Source: Rhodopirellula sp. SM50
GTDB lineage: Bacteria > Planctomycetota > Planctomycetia > Pirellulales > Pirellulaceae
Length of the DNA stretch: 64,000 bases
Assembly (NCBI RefSeq): GCF_002289565.1
Contig: NZ_NTFY01000038.1
Location: 1-64,000 of the forward strand
Direction of reading: 5' to 3'
The translations under genes were made by a program, and so were the position numbers. Below are positions 51,984 through 59,945 of this stretch, in pieces. The notes beneath the pieces were generated by a model that was not told where the DNA came from, searched no databases, and saw nothing but the letters and a program-made list of their open reading frames with translations. Each line of letters starts with the position of its first letter. The stretch's first letter is position 1.

Positions 51984-54833
51984 TCAGTGGCTGATGATGA
52001 ATTCTTTGGTGTTCACGAGTGCCCACATCAAGCCCTCGATCCCATTGGTTTTGTTTTCCGACTCGTTGATGTAGTCGATTGCAACCTGTTGTTCCTCGTC
52101 GTCGGGATAACGACTGAGCGTTCGCAGGTAGGCCTGGCGGACGACCTTTTCGAGCGCTCGGTCCGACCCGATCACCCCGCTGGGCTCTTCGGTGGCAACC
52201 GGTGGCGTCAATTCGGTCCAACGATTCGGGGCGGCGACCAGTTCCTCAAACGAGGGCACGTGGTAATTCTTGCGAAGCTTTTTGGCGACGCTGTTGTATT
52301 GCTGGACCAGCCGCTTTTGGGTTTGTTCTCGACGCGCCTCGGGCAGCTTGTTGAATTGCCGAATGCGGTCGAGCATTTGCCGCCGCATCGACTCGGCGGC
52401 ACGCTGTGCCGCTGCGGCTCGGGGGTCAGCACCGGCGCCAACACGCGGCGCGGCGATTCCGAGTTCCTTGCAGGCTTCGGCGACCCAGCCGTCACGGGCG
52501 GCGATACGGCCATACATCTCCGCATCGTTTCGCAAGTAGATCGATTGCAACAGGCTCGGCGCGTCACTGCGGTCGCAGTCGCAATTGCTTTCTCGGATCG
52601 ATTGGCCGAACACTTCGAGTGCGAAATCGGAATTGTTTCGCCGTCTTGCTTTGCCATCAGCGATCGCCATCTGATCCAGTTCGCCGCGCAACTGATCCGC
52701 TTTTTGCGTCGATCCGGTTGCCAGGACCACCATGTCGTAAACGACTTCGGCGGGCAGGCGGCGGGGAAGATGATGGGAAAAGTTTTTGCGATCGGCGGCG
52801 TTGGTGGAATTTGTCGCGGAACTGCGCTGGTAGGTGTCACTGGTGACGATCTCGCGATGCAACCATTTCAGATCGAAATCGTGGGCGATGAATTCGCTCG
52901 CCAGGTGATCCAACAGGGCGGCATTACTGGGCGGATTGGCCAGGTTCATGTCGTCGGTCGGATCGACGATGCCGATGCCAAAGTAGTTGCCCCAGACGCG
53001 ATTGACGATCGCTTTGGCGAAGTACGGATTGGATTCATCGCGCAACCATTGCATCAGCGCCGGCCGCGGGTCTTCGTTGAGTTCGACTTTTTGTTCGACG
53101 CCGAGGATCTTTCCGGTCGGGACACGAACCGGCGGCACTTTGCGTCCTTTCTTCTTGGCGGCGGCCCGTTGTTTCTTTTGGGCGTCGGTCAGACCTCGGG
53201 CGGTGATGTACAGTTCGCCGAACGGGACGACTTCACCGGATCGGGCGGCCTGTTGGATTTTGCGACGCAGGTCGCCACCGTTTAGTTTTTCGCCCCCGGT
53301 CAGTTTTTCCATCAACTCTTCGCGAGCCTTTTTGGAATCGGGCGAGACCTGGTTGGCGTTGCCGGCTCGGACCACGCCGAACAGAGTCGAGAAGTCGTCG
53401 AAGTCTTGCTTGGACCACTGATCGAAGGGGTGTTTGTGGCATTGGGCGCACTCGATCCGAACGCCCAAGAAGGTGTAGGCGAATCCGATCGCTCGGTCTT
53501 CGGGTTTTTGAAAGTTCCGGCGTGCCCAAAACAACGGCATGCTTTCGCGCTCGGCGTATCGGTCGAAGTCGCCGCCGCAGATTTCGGTCATCTCGCGGCA
53601 GTACTCGAGATAGCTTTCGCCGTCTTCGAGCGATTCGGCGTTGACGATGCCTTCGATGATTTCATCATAGGGCATGTTGTCTTGAAGACGTTTTCGCAGC
53701 CAGTTGAACCACAGTTTGGTGCCGATGTTTTGGATCGGCAGGACATTGTTGAGTTGTTCGGCGTTGTTGCCCGTCCAGTCACTCATCCGAGTGGCCCACC
53801 AGGCGCCATAGGCCGGCGATTGCAACAGTTCCTCGACCAGTCGCTGGCGTTTATCGGCCGCGTCGCCGGCCAGGAAGGCTTCGACTCGTTCTCCCGAAGG
53901 CAGGACGCCGGTGATGTCCAACGCCGCGCGGCGGATGAACTCGGCGTCGGTGCAGAGGCCCGACGCAACGATCCCGAGTTTGTCCAGTTTTTGCTTGACG
54001 AGCACATCGATCGGTTGGGTCGGTTCGGCTTGGGCGATCGATTCGGCGGTGTCGGTCGTCGGCGCGGAGATCGGACGCAGCACCGGAACCGGCACGACGG
54101 CGTTGTCATAGTAGACGACGACGTGGGTGTCGCCGGCGTCACCGGATTGGATGTTACCGTGGACGTCGATCGCTGCGATCGAATCGTCGTTGCTGCTGAA
54201 GCGGCACAGTGCGGTGACGTCTTCGACGGTTCCGTCGGCCCAGTGGGCGATGGCGGTCAACTGCACGTTTTCTGCGGCGTCGCCGAAGCGAATTTCCGAC
54301 GGTTCGATTTGTAGGGTTTTGAGTTGTTGAAAGGATTCTTTGTCGAACCGTGCACCGTCGGCGATCCAGTTTCGCAGCACGCGGTATTGCCACTCACCTT
54401 TTTCGAAACGCTTGCCGCCTTCGTGCATGTCGGCGTCGGTCGGTTTGGCCAGGATCAGACTCTCTTCCACGTCATCGACATCAACTCGGCCGGTGTTTTC
54501 GGCCATCAGCGCTTCGTGGTCACCGGAAAAGTCATAGCCGAACAATGACAACTGAAAATCGCCGCGGCCTTGGAACGAGCCGTGACAGGCTCGGCCGTTG
54601 CATCCCAGTCGCCCCAGCAAGGGCATCACGTGTTTTTGGAAATCGGGGACTTCGTCGATCGCCTCGTCAGAGAAACGGGACTGGATCGAAGGTGCCGGGA
54701 TCGCGGCAGCCTCCGCAGTTTGGTCGGAACGAACGGGTGCAATCGGCTCCGCCGTCACGACGCGAAATCCGACCACGGGAATCGCGGCGGCTGCGAGGCA
54801 GCAGACAAACAGGCGTGTTGAAAGCTGTTTCAT
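51984..54833 (-). CDS. DUF1549/DUF1553 protein with N-terminal cytochrome-like (PSCyt) region
   Basis: 949 aa, secreted (signal LSTRLFVCCLAAAAIPVVGF). An N-terminal planctomycete cytochrome C-like region holds GCNGRACHGS, a C-x4-C-H motif that differs from the usual CxxCH. A bacterial Ig-like (Big_2) domain at ~175-260 (LTAIAHWADGTVEDVT; IAAIDVHGNIQSGD) follows. DUF1549 (~270-500) contains RMSDWTGNNAEQLN and a true CxxCH (ECAQCHKHPFDQW). DUF1553 (~600-890) contains AKAIVNRVWGNYFGIGIVDP and FEVFGQ-type blocks ending LPRRLPAEVVYDMV. Two potential heme-attachment sites suggest redox activity outside the cell; family members are proposed to act with DUF1501 partners in polysaccharide or sulfated-polymer use, which is unproven. 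Middle gene of the sigma-factor operon. Confidence 0.9.
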   Translation of the reverse strand: MKQLSTRLFVCCLAAAAIPVVGFRVVTAEPIAPVRSDQTAEAAAIPAPSIQSRFSDEAIDEVPDFQKHVMPLLGRLGCNGRACHGSFQGRGDFQLSLFGYDFSGDHEALMAENTGRVDVDDVEESLILAKPTDADMHEGGKRFEKGEWQYRVLRNWIADGARFDKESFQQLKTLQIEPSEIRFGDAAENVQLTAIAHWADGTVEDVTALCRFSSNDDSIAAIDVHGNIQSGDAGDTHVVVYYDNAVVPVPVLRPISAPTTDTAESIAQAEPTQPIDVLVKQKLDKLGIVASGLCTDAEFIRRAALDITGVLPSGERVEAFLAGDAADKRQRLVEELLQSPAYGAWWATRMSDWTGNNAEQLNNVLPIQNIGTKLWFNWLRKRLQDNMPYDEIIEGIVNAESLEDGESYLEYCREMTEICGGDFDRYAERESMPLFWARRNFQKPEDRAIGFAYTFLGVRIECAQCHKHPFDQWSKQDFDDFSTLFGVVRAGNANQVSPDSKKAREELMEKLTGGEKLNGGDLRRKIQQAARSGEVVPFGELYITARGLTDAQKKQRAAAKKKGRKVPPVRVPTGKILGVEQKVELNEDPRPALMQWLRDESNPYFAKAIVNRVWGNYFGIGIVDPTDDMNLANPPSNAALLDHLASEFIAHDFDLKWLHREIVTSDTYQRSSATNSTNAADRKNFSHHLPRRLPAEVVYDMVVLATGSTQKADQLRGELDQMAIADGKARRRNNSDFALEVFGQSIRESNCDCDRSDAPSLLQSIYLRNDAEMYGRIAARDGWVAEACKELGIAAPRVGAGADPRAAAAQRAAESMRRQMLDRIRQFNKLPEARREQTQKRLVQQYNSVAKKLRKNYHVPSFEELVAAPNRWTELTPPVATEEPSGVIGSDRALEKVVRQAYLRTLSRYPDDEEQQVAIDYINESENKTNGIEGLMWALVNTKEFIISH

Positions 54834-54878
54834 AAGATTCAGGTCAGTCGGTGGGAGAGGGGGGGGGGAGGTTGTGGG

Positions 54879-55496
54879 TTACTCTTTTCGACCGGACTTT
54901 CGCAAATAGATTTGGAAGGCCCGTTCAATGTTCTGGTCCCGTTGGGACTGTTTTTCACCGAGTCGTTGTTCGGCGACTTGGAGTTGTTGTTGAAGCTTGT
55001 CCAGCCGCGATCGCATTTGATCGACGTCGTGTTTGGCACGCGCGAATTCGGCCAGTTCCAACCGTTTGGTCGCGTCTCGCAACGCCGCTCGATCGGCCTT
55101 GTGGTCACGGACTTTTAGTTTGGCGACCAACAGGTTGATCGCAGATTGTGCCTGGACGACTTGGACTTCCAATTCAAAGGCGGCTTCACCGCGTTTTTGG
55201 GCCGCCTGCAATCGCCGCGACGACTTGGCCAGGTTCATGATGGCGGCGTCATATTGCCGGGGTTCTTTTTCGCGCAGTTGATCGAGCAAGACTTTGATTT
55301 CGGGCAGGTGATCATGGACCATCTGCAGCACGCCGCGTTCTTGTTCTTGATCCAGTTTGCGTGGCGGCGCCTTTTTCACGGCTTTCGATAGGGAAGGGTC
55401 ATCGGCGGCGACGACGTGCCCGCTGCCAGCGGAGAAGGCGATGCAAAGAACGCCGAGCAGACCCAGCGCGGACAGAAATGAAAGTGGTCTAACCAT
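54879..55496 (-). CDS. secreted coiled-coil protein of the sigma-factor operon
   Basis: 205 aa from ATG at 55,496, overlapping the end of the anti-sigma gene by 8 nt (ATG and TAG interleave), so translation is coupled. Signal VRPLSFLSALGLLGVLCIAF with cleavage near VVAA. The mature protein is charged and almost entirely helical, with long heptad patterns (MRSRLDKLQQQLQVAEQRLG; LLVAKLKVRDHKADRAAL), so probably a periplasmic coiled coil. Lacks any enzymatic motif. Encoded between the anti-sigma candidate and the DUF1549 protein; it might carry the signal from envelope to anti-sigma factor, which is inference from position. The frame upstream to 55,691 is antisense to the anti-sigma gene and rejected. 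Confidence 0.78.
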   Translation of the reverse strand: MVRPLSFLSALGLLGVLCIAFSAGSGHVVAADDPSLSKAVKKAPPRKLDQEQERGVLQMVHDHLPEIKVLLDQLREKEPRQYDAAIMNLAKSSRRLQAAQKRGEAAFELEVQVVQAQSAINLLVAKLKVRDHKADRAALRDATKRLELAEFARAKHDVDQMRSRLDKLQQQLQVAEQRLGEKQSQRDQNIERAFQIYLRKSGRKE

Positions 55497-56118
55497 CGTT
55501 GCGGTCGTCCTCACCGATGGCGGCTTCGAGGGCGACGACCATCCAAGAAAAGGTTTCGTCGTTGACCACTTCGCCGAACTCGGCCAGCAGGCTGTCCTCT
55601 TCGATTGGATCAGATGATTCCTCCACGCCGGCTGACCAACCGGCCGTGTCCCAGTCGACGGCCGGCTGGACCCAGGTTTTGGCCAGTTCAAACTCGAACG
55701 AAGTGGTGGGCGATGCCGGTTCCAGATTCAGCGCCGTCGCACTGCGGTTGATTTGATTTCCGCGGAGATGCATCGAAGCGAGTGAAATCACCAAAACGGT
55801 TGCCGCCAACGCCGCGATCGCGATGGTGATTCGTTGCAGTGTCGCGGTCCGGTGTGCAGTGGCGGGGGAGGGCAGTGGAAGCGATTGTGGGGCAGGGCCG
55901 GCGATGTCGCTCGTCGTGTCCCCGGCCGCATCGACTTGAGCGTGGGCGATGAGGCACAGGAGTTCGCTTTCACGGATCAAGGCTTGGGCGACGGCTGGGG
56001 AATCCAATTCGGATTCGAAGCGGGCGGCTTGTTGCGGCGTCATCTCACCCAACAGGTAATCTCCGCAGCGTTGACGCAGCAGGGGATCATGCGGGGAGGG
56101 TTTGGTGTCGGATGTCAT
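55489..56118 (-). CDS. membrane anti-sigma factor candidate
   Basis: 209 aa with one membrane helix (ITIAIAALAATVLVISLASM, ~97-116), cytosolic N-terminus and a ~90-residue acidic periplasmic C-terminus. The N-terminal part (LLRQRCGDYLLGEMTPQQAARFESELD) resembles the start of zinc-finger anti-sigma factors, but the HxxxCxxC motif is absent (only one Cys near position 18), so if it binds sigma it does so without the ZAS zinc. Position directly after an ECF sigma gene (50-nt gap) and topology make the call. The FecR domain often found in planctomycete regulators is not seen. Overlaps the next gene by 8 nt. Confidence 0.72.
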   Translation of the reverse strand: MTSDTKPSPHDPLLRQRCGDYLLGEMTPQQAARFESELDSPAVAQALIRESELLCLIAHAQVDAAGDTTSDIAGPAPQSLPLPSPATAHRTATLQRITIAIAALAATVLVISLASMHLRGNQINRSATALNLEPASPTTSFEFELAKTWVQPAVDWDTAGWSAGVEESSDPIEEDSLLAEFGEVVNDETFSWMVVALEAAIGEDDRNDG

Positions 56119-56168
56119 GGGGGATGCCCTTCAGGTCAGGGCCGCGAGGGTCAATGGAACGGTTGGGA

Positions 56169-56768
56169 TCACGGGGTGGCCTCGTCATCGAGTTCATTTC
56201 GCAATTGCTGCATCGCACGACGCATTCGCGTCAGAACGGTTCCCAGGGGTTGGTCGAGTCGATCCGCGATGGCTTGAAAGGTCATTCCTTCGGCGAGCCG
56301 CAAGCGGATCACTTGCTGGGTGTGTTCGGGCAGTTTTTCGATCGCTTGATGAACGTGTCGCAGTGTCTCTTGGGTCTCAAGATCGGAGGGGGGGGCGGTG
56401 TCGATGCGAAAGCTCGCATGGGCGTGCTTTTCCAGCACTCGGTCGGTCGTCGATTTGTTTCGCCACCACCGGGCGGCTTCGTTTGCGGCGACCCGGTACA
56501 ACCAGGCTCGTCGGGCCGCGTGTGGGATCTGGGAGTCGTTGCTGAGCATCGCGACCATCACGGTCTGCAAGCAGTCTTCGACGTCGGCCGGTTGGGGCAG
56601 CTTTCCCGCGAGAAAACGTCGCAACCCCGATTGGGCTTCGTTGAACACCTCACGCCAGGCGTGTTGACTGCCCCCCTCGGTCGCACCGTCAGCGGGCTGC
56701 GGGGCTCCCGATGCATCGGGCGAGGATTCGGGGGAGGCGTCTCCATCGTCGGCGGGAAGGTTGCTCAT
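56169..56768 (-). CDS. ECF-family RNA polymerase sigma factor
   Basis: 199 aa. A ~40-residue acidic Ser/Ala/Pro leader precedes region 2 (WREVFNEAQSGLRRFLAGKL; ADVEDCLQTVMVAML; RRAWLYRVAANEAARWWRNK), and region 4 lies near the end (LPEHTQQVIRLRLAEGMTFQAIADRLDQPLGTVLTRMRRAMQQLRNEL read in parts). No region 1.1 or 3. It should direct RNA polymerase to envelope-stress-like promoters, probably including its own operon. First gene of an operon of five on the minus strand, followed by the membrane anti-sigma candidate. Divergent from the ROK kinase gene with ~200 bp between, where its promoter must lie. Confidence 0.9.
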   Translation of the reverse strand: MSNLPADDGDASPESSPDASGAPQPADGATEGGSQHAWREVFNEAQSGLRRFLAGKLPQPADVEDCLQTVMVAMLSNDSQIPHAARRAWLYRVAANEAARWWRNKSTTDRVLEKHAHASFRIDTAPPSDLETQETLRHVHQAIEKLPEHTQQVIRLRLAEGMTFQAIADRLDQPLGTVLTRMRRAMQQLRNELDDEATP

Positions 56769-56969
56769 GTTCTGCGCTTGCCGCGACTTTCATTGCGCAC
56801 TGCTGTCGACTTATTTCACCGATTCGACAGGATTTTGAATTTTTCTCGGCGAATTCCTCACCAAATCGGTCGATGCCGGAAAGAAAATTCGCCCGCCCTA
56901 CTGACGCGATCCGGTGCGTGGTGGGAAGATGTAGCTTAGCCGAACGTAGTGAGACATGCTGGAGTGACC

Positions 56970-57950
56970 ATGGCAGAGAAATCAAACGACATCTGGATCG
57001 GATTTGACCTTGGCGGCACCAAAATGCTGGCGATCGCCTATGACGACGAGTGGAATGCGTTAGGCCGCCGCCGCCGCAAAACGCGAGGTCGTGACGGCAG
57101 CGATAGTGGCATCGCCCGGATCGGATCGACGATCGAGCGTTTGATCGATGAAAACGATTTGAAGAGCAAGCGGATTCGGGGGATCGGGATCGGATGTCCC
57201 GGGCCGATTGATCTGGACAAGGGCCGGATTCTGACGACACCCAATTTGGGCTGGGACGACGTCGACATTGAGCAGTTCTTGCACAAGAAATTCGATTGCC
57301 CCGTGGTCGTGCTCAACGACGTCGATGCCGGCTTGTATGGCGAGTATCAGTTCGGAGCCGCCTCCGGGTCACGTTGTGCCGTGGGGATTTTTCCCGGGAC
57401 CGGTGTCGGCGGTGCGTGCGTGTACGAAGGCACGATCTTGCAGGGGGCGGGGGTTAGCTGCATGGAGATCGGTCACACCCGCATCAGCAGCGGCACGCGC
57501 AGCAGCGGCTATGAATTGCCTGGGACGTTGGAAGCCGAAGCGAGTCGATTGTCGATCGCGGCCGAAGCGGCCAAAGCGGCGTTCCGCGGAGACGCGCCGT
57601 CATTGGCCAAAAACGTCGGCACCGATCTGTCCGATATCCGCAGCGGCGCGTTAGCCGACGCGATCGAGGCGGGTGACAAAGTCATTCGGCGGCTCGTCGA
57701 GGACGCGTCCGAATCGATCGGCATCTCCGTCGTCAACATCATTCATCTGCTCTGTCCCGACACCATCGTGCTCGGTGGGGGAATGGTCGAGGCGATGGAG
57801 GATCTGATCGTCGGAACGGTCACCAAGGCGGCGCGCAAAAACGTGATGAGCGTCTACAAAGACCGCTTCAAAGTCGTCGCCGCTAAACTCGGCGACGACG
57901 CCGGAGTGAAGGGCGCCGCCGCATGGGCTCGGCGGAAGATTGGGGAATAG
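56970..57950 (+). CDS. ROK-family sugar kinase, zinc motif absent
   Basis: 326 aa. ATP-binding GFDLGGTKMLAIAYD near residue 11, GIGIGCPGPIDLDKGRI, VVLNDVDAGLYGEY and FPGTGVGGACVYEG (phosphate 2 motif) are ROK hallmarks. The usual zinc-finger CxCGxxGCxE after EIGH is replaced by ISSGTRSSGYELPGTLE, so all zinc-binding Cys are lost. Glucokinase- or fructokinase-like activity is likely, but the missing motif makes the substrate uncertain; glucosamine/N-acetyl-sugar or inactive regulators are options. ATG at 56,970 has GGAG at the right distance (gctggagtgacc); the GTG at 56,949 is less likely. Convergent with xylA. Confidence 0.83.
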   Translation: MAEKSNDIWIGFDLGGTKMLAIAYDDEWNALGRRRRKTRGRDGSDSGIARIGSTIERLIDENDLKSKRIRGIGIGCPGPIDLDKGRILTTPNLGWDDVDIEQFLHKKFDCPVVVLNDVDAGLYGEYQFGAASGSRCAVGIFPGTGVGGACVYEGTILQGAGVSCMEIGHTRISSGTRSSGYELPGTLEAEASRLSIAAEAAKAAFRGDAPSLAKNVGTDLSDIRSGALADAIEAGDKVIRRLVEDASESIGISVVNIIHLLCPDTIVLGGGMVEAMEDLIVGTVTKAARKNVMSVYKDRFKVVAAKLGDDAGVKGAAAWARRKIGE

Positions 57951-58056
57951 GTTTCAAGTTTCAAGTTTCAAGTTTCAAGTTTTGAAACGCAGGTTCAATA
58001 CCCGAGTTCCAGCTAAGGTTGGAACCTGAAACTCTCAAACCTGAAACTCTCAAACC
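57951..58056. repeat. tandem repeats between ROK and xylA stops
   Basis: Four copies of gtttcaa (57,951-57,978) and two of cctgaaactctcaaa (58,025-58,054), the second being similar in reverse. Their inverse relationship lets the converging transcripts form hairpins around gtttcaagttttgaaac. No T-tract, so terminator status is unclear. Confidence 0.6.
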
Positions 58057-59375
58057 TAAACGCGATCGATGTAGCGGTTGATGACGCTTTCGAGCAATTC
58101 TTGGCGTCCGCTGACGTTCGGTTCGGCGTCGCCTTTTTCCAGCATGTAGGTTTCCAGGTCGGCGAAGGTGACTTCGCCGGCTTCGATTTTGGCTCCGATG
58201 CCGCTGTCGAAACTGCTGTAACGCTCGCTGATGAATCCTTCCAGTGCGTTGTCGGCGCGGATGGCCGCGGCGATCTTGAGCCCCTTGGCGTAGGCGTCCA
58301 TGGAGCCGACGTGGGCGTAGAACAGATCGATCGGTTCAAACGATTCGCGACGGACTTTGGCGTCAAAGTTCACGCCGCCGCTACCGAGTCCGCCGTGTTT
58401 GAGGATGTAGTACATCATCTGGGTCGTCAGGTAGTAATCGGTCGCGAACTGGTCGGTGTCCCAACCGAGCAGCAGGTCGCCGGTGTTCGCATCGATGCTG
58501 CCCAGTGCGCCCTGGGCGCCGGTGTAATCGATTTCGTGCATCATGGTGTGGCCGGCCAGCGTCGCGTGGTTGGTTTCCAGGTTCAGCTTGAAGTGGTCGG
58601 TCAGGTCATAGGCACGCAGGAAGTTCATGCAGGCGGCCGCATCGCTGTCGTATTGATGCTTGGTCGGCTCTTTCGGTTTCGGCTCGATCAGAAATTGTCC
58701 CGTGAAGCCGATCTCCTTGGCGTAGTCGACGGCCATGTGAAAGAACTTGGCCAGATGGTCCAGTTCACGCTTCATGTCGGTGTTGTAAAGGTTCTGGTAA
58801 CCTTCGCGGCCGCCCCAGAACACATAGTTTTCGCCGCCGAGTCGGTGCGTGACGTCCATCGCTTTCTTGACTTGTGCCGCGGCGTAGGCGAACACGTCGG
58901 CGTTGCAGGTCGTGGCCGCACCGTGCATGAAGCGGGGGTTGGAAAACATGTTCGCGGTGCCCCACAGCAGCTTCACGCCACTGCGTTTCTGTTCCTCGTC
59001 GAGCACATCGGCGACCGCGTCAAAGTTCGCATTGGTCTCCGACAGCGAAGCGCCTTCGGGGGCGACATCGCGGTCGTGAAACGCATAGTAGGGGGCCTGC
59101 AGCTTCTCGAACAACTCGAATGCGACACGCGCCCGGTTCTGAGCGTTTTCGACCGACTCGGTGCCATCGTCCCAGGGGCGAACCGCCGTGCCCGGGCCGA
59201 ACGGGTCGCTGCCGGTGCCGCGGAACGTGTGCCAGTAAACGATCGAGAACCGGAAGTGGTCCTTCATCGTCTTGCCTTCCACGACCTCTTCGGGGTTGTA
59301 CCAACGAAACGCGAGGGGGTTGTCGCTCTGGGGGCCTTCGTATTGGACGGTCGAGATGTCGGGGAACGCTGACAT
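58056..59375 (-). CDS. xylA: xylose isomerase
   Basis: 439 aa, essentially the length of E. coli XylA (440). It interconverts xylose and xylulose (and glucose and fructose). The active-site His lies in [13 protein letters not shown]. Metal ligands fall in [29 protein letters not shown] and [21 protein letters not shown] and [13 protein letters not shown] are family blocks. ATG at 59,375 ([14 protein letters not shown]) is preferred to 59,465 because the extension is unlike any XylA. No xylulokinase (xylB) gene is close, but the ROK kinase is convergent next door. No regulator seen. Confidence 0.95.
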   Translation of the reverse strand: MSAFPDISTVQYEGPQSDNPLAFRWYNPEEVVEGKTMKDHFRFSIVYWHTFRGTGSDPFGPGTAVRPWDDGTESVENAQNRARVAFELFEKLQAPYYAFHDRDVAPEGASLSETNANFDAVADVLDEEQKRSGVKLLWGTANMFSNPRFMHGAATTCNADVFAYAAAQVKKAMDVTHRLGGENYVFWGGREGYQNLYNTDMKRELDHLAKFFHMAVDYAKEIGFTGQFLIEPKPKEPTKHQYDSDAAACMNFLRAYDLTDHFKLNLETNHATLAGHTMMHEIDYTGAQGALGSIDANTGDLLLGWDTDQFATDYYLTTQMMYYILKHGGLGSGGVNFDAKVRRESFEPIDLFYAHVGSMDAYAKGLKIAAAIRADNALEGFISERYSSFDSGIGAKIEAGEVTFADLETYMLEKGDAEPNVSGRQELLESVINRYIDRV

Positions 59376-59610
59376 GACGTTAGGGGGAGTAGGGTGTTGG
59401 GAAAGAATCGTCAGGGAACGATCGGGAATGAGAAACGCCCAGTTTTGAAACCTTGACGTTCCCAAACAAGCCGATAAGCCGGGAAGTTGAGACGCAGACT
59501 CATTCGGGTGGGAAAGGATCTCAATCCCGCCGGCATTTTAACACGCGGCGTCAGCCAGTGGCGTGTGATGGGGTGGTGAGATCGACACGGGCCGGTCGCT
59601 CACGGGCCAG

Positions 59611-59731
59611 TTGATTGAATCCGATCACACGTGAGATCAGCCGTTTCGCGCGAGCGTACGGGCCTGTCGCACGAAGAAGACGCACCAGGGCCCGTAGGCT
59701 CGCGCCAAACGGCTGATTCAATCAACAAGGC
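59611..59731. repeat. palindromic repeat with CAGCCGTTTCGCGCGAGCG core
   Basis: Arms: ttgattgaatc (59,611) plus atcagccgtttcgcgcgagc, against gctcgcgccaaacggctgat plus tcaatcaac. Same family as the core of the 19,144/22,503 repeats and 44,450. Lies in the xylA upstream region (59,376-59,945), where no gene is seen. Confidence 0.8.
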
Positions 59732-59803
59732 AGTCGAGTGAGTCAGTGACGCGTGTTGGTTGCGTGAGGCAACACGGGCCGCTCGCTGACGCGTCCCGCT
59801 GGG

Positions 59804-59935
59804 CAACGCTGTGAAGCATTTTTCCCATGTGTTTCCTGAGGTTTTAGCGGCAGGGCGCGAGCCCTCCGGTTGTTCATCTCTGCCACAACACCGGAGGGCT
59901 CGCGCCCTACCGCTAAAAAATGCTTCACAGCGTTG
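59804..59935. mobile_element. 132-bp miniature element with 9-bp target duplication
   Basis: Perfect 20-bp terminal inverted repeats, caacgctgtgaagcattttt (59,804-59,823) and aaaaatgcttcacagcgttg (59,916-59,935). Flanked by an exact 9-bp direct repeat cccgctggg (59,795-59,803 and 59,936-59,944). The inside holds the TAGCGG...CCTCCGG palindrome family (arms ttttagcggcagggcgcgag and ctcgcgccctaccgctaaaa). It ends 10 bp before the EF-hand gene's stop codon complement at 59,946, so its hairpin may also serve as that gene's transcript end. Non-coding, so non-autonomous. Confidence 0.85.
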
Positions 59936-59945
59936 CCCGCTGGGG

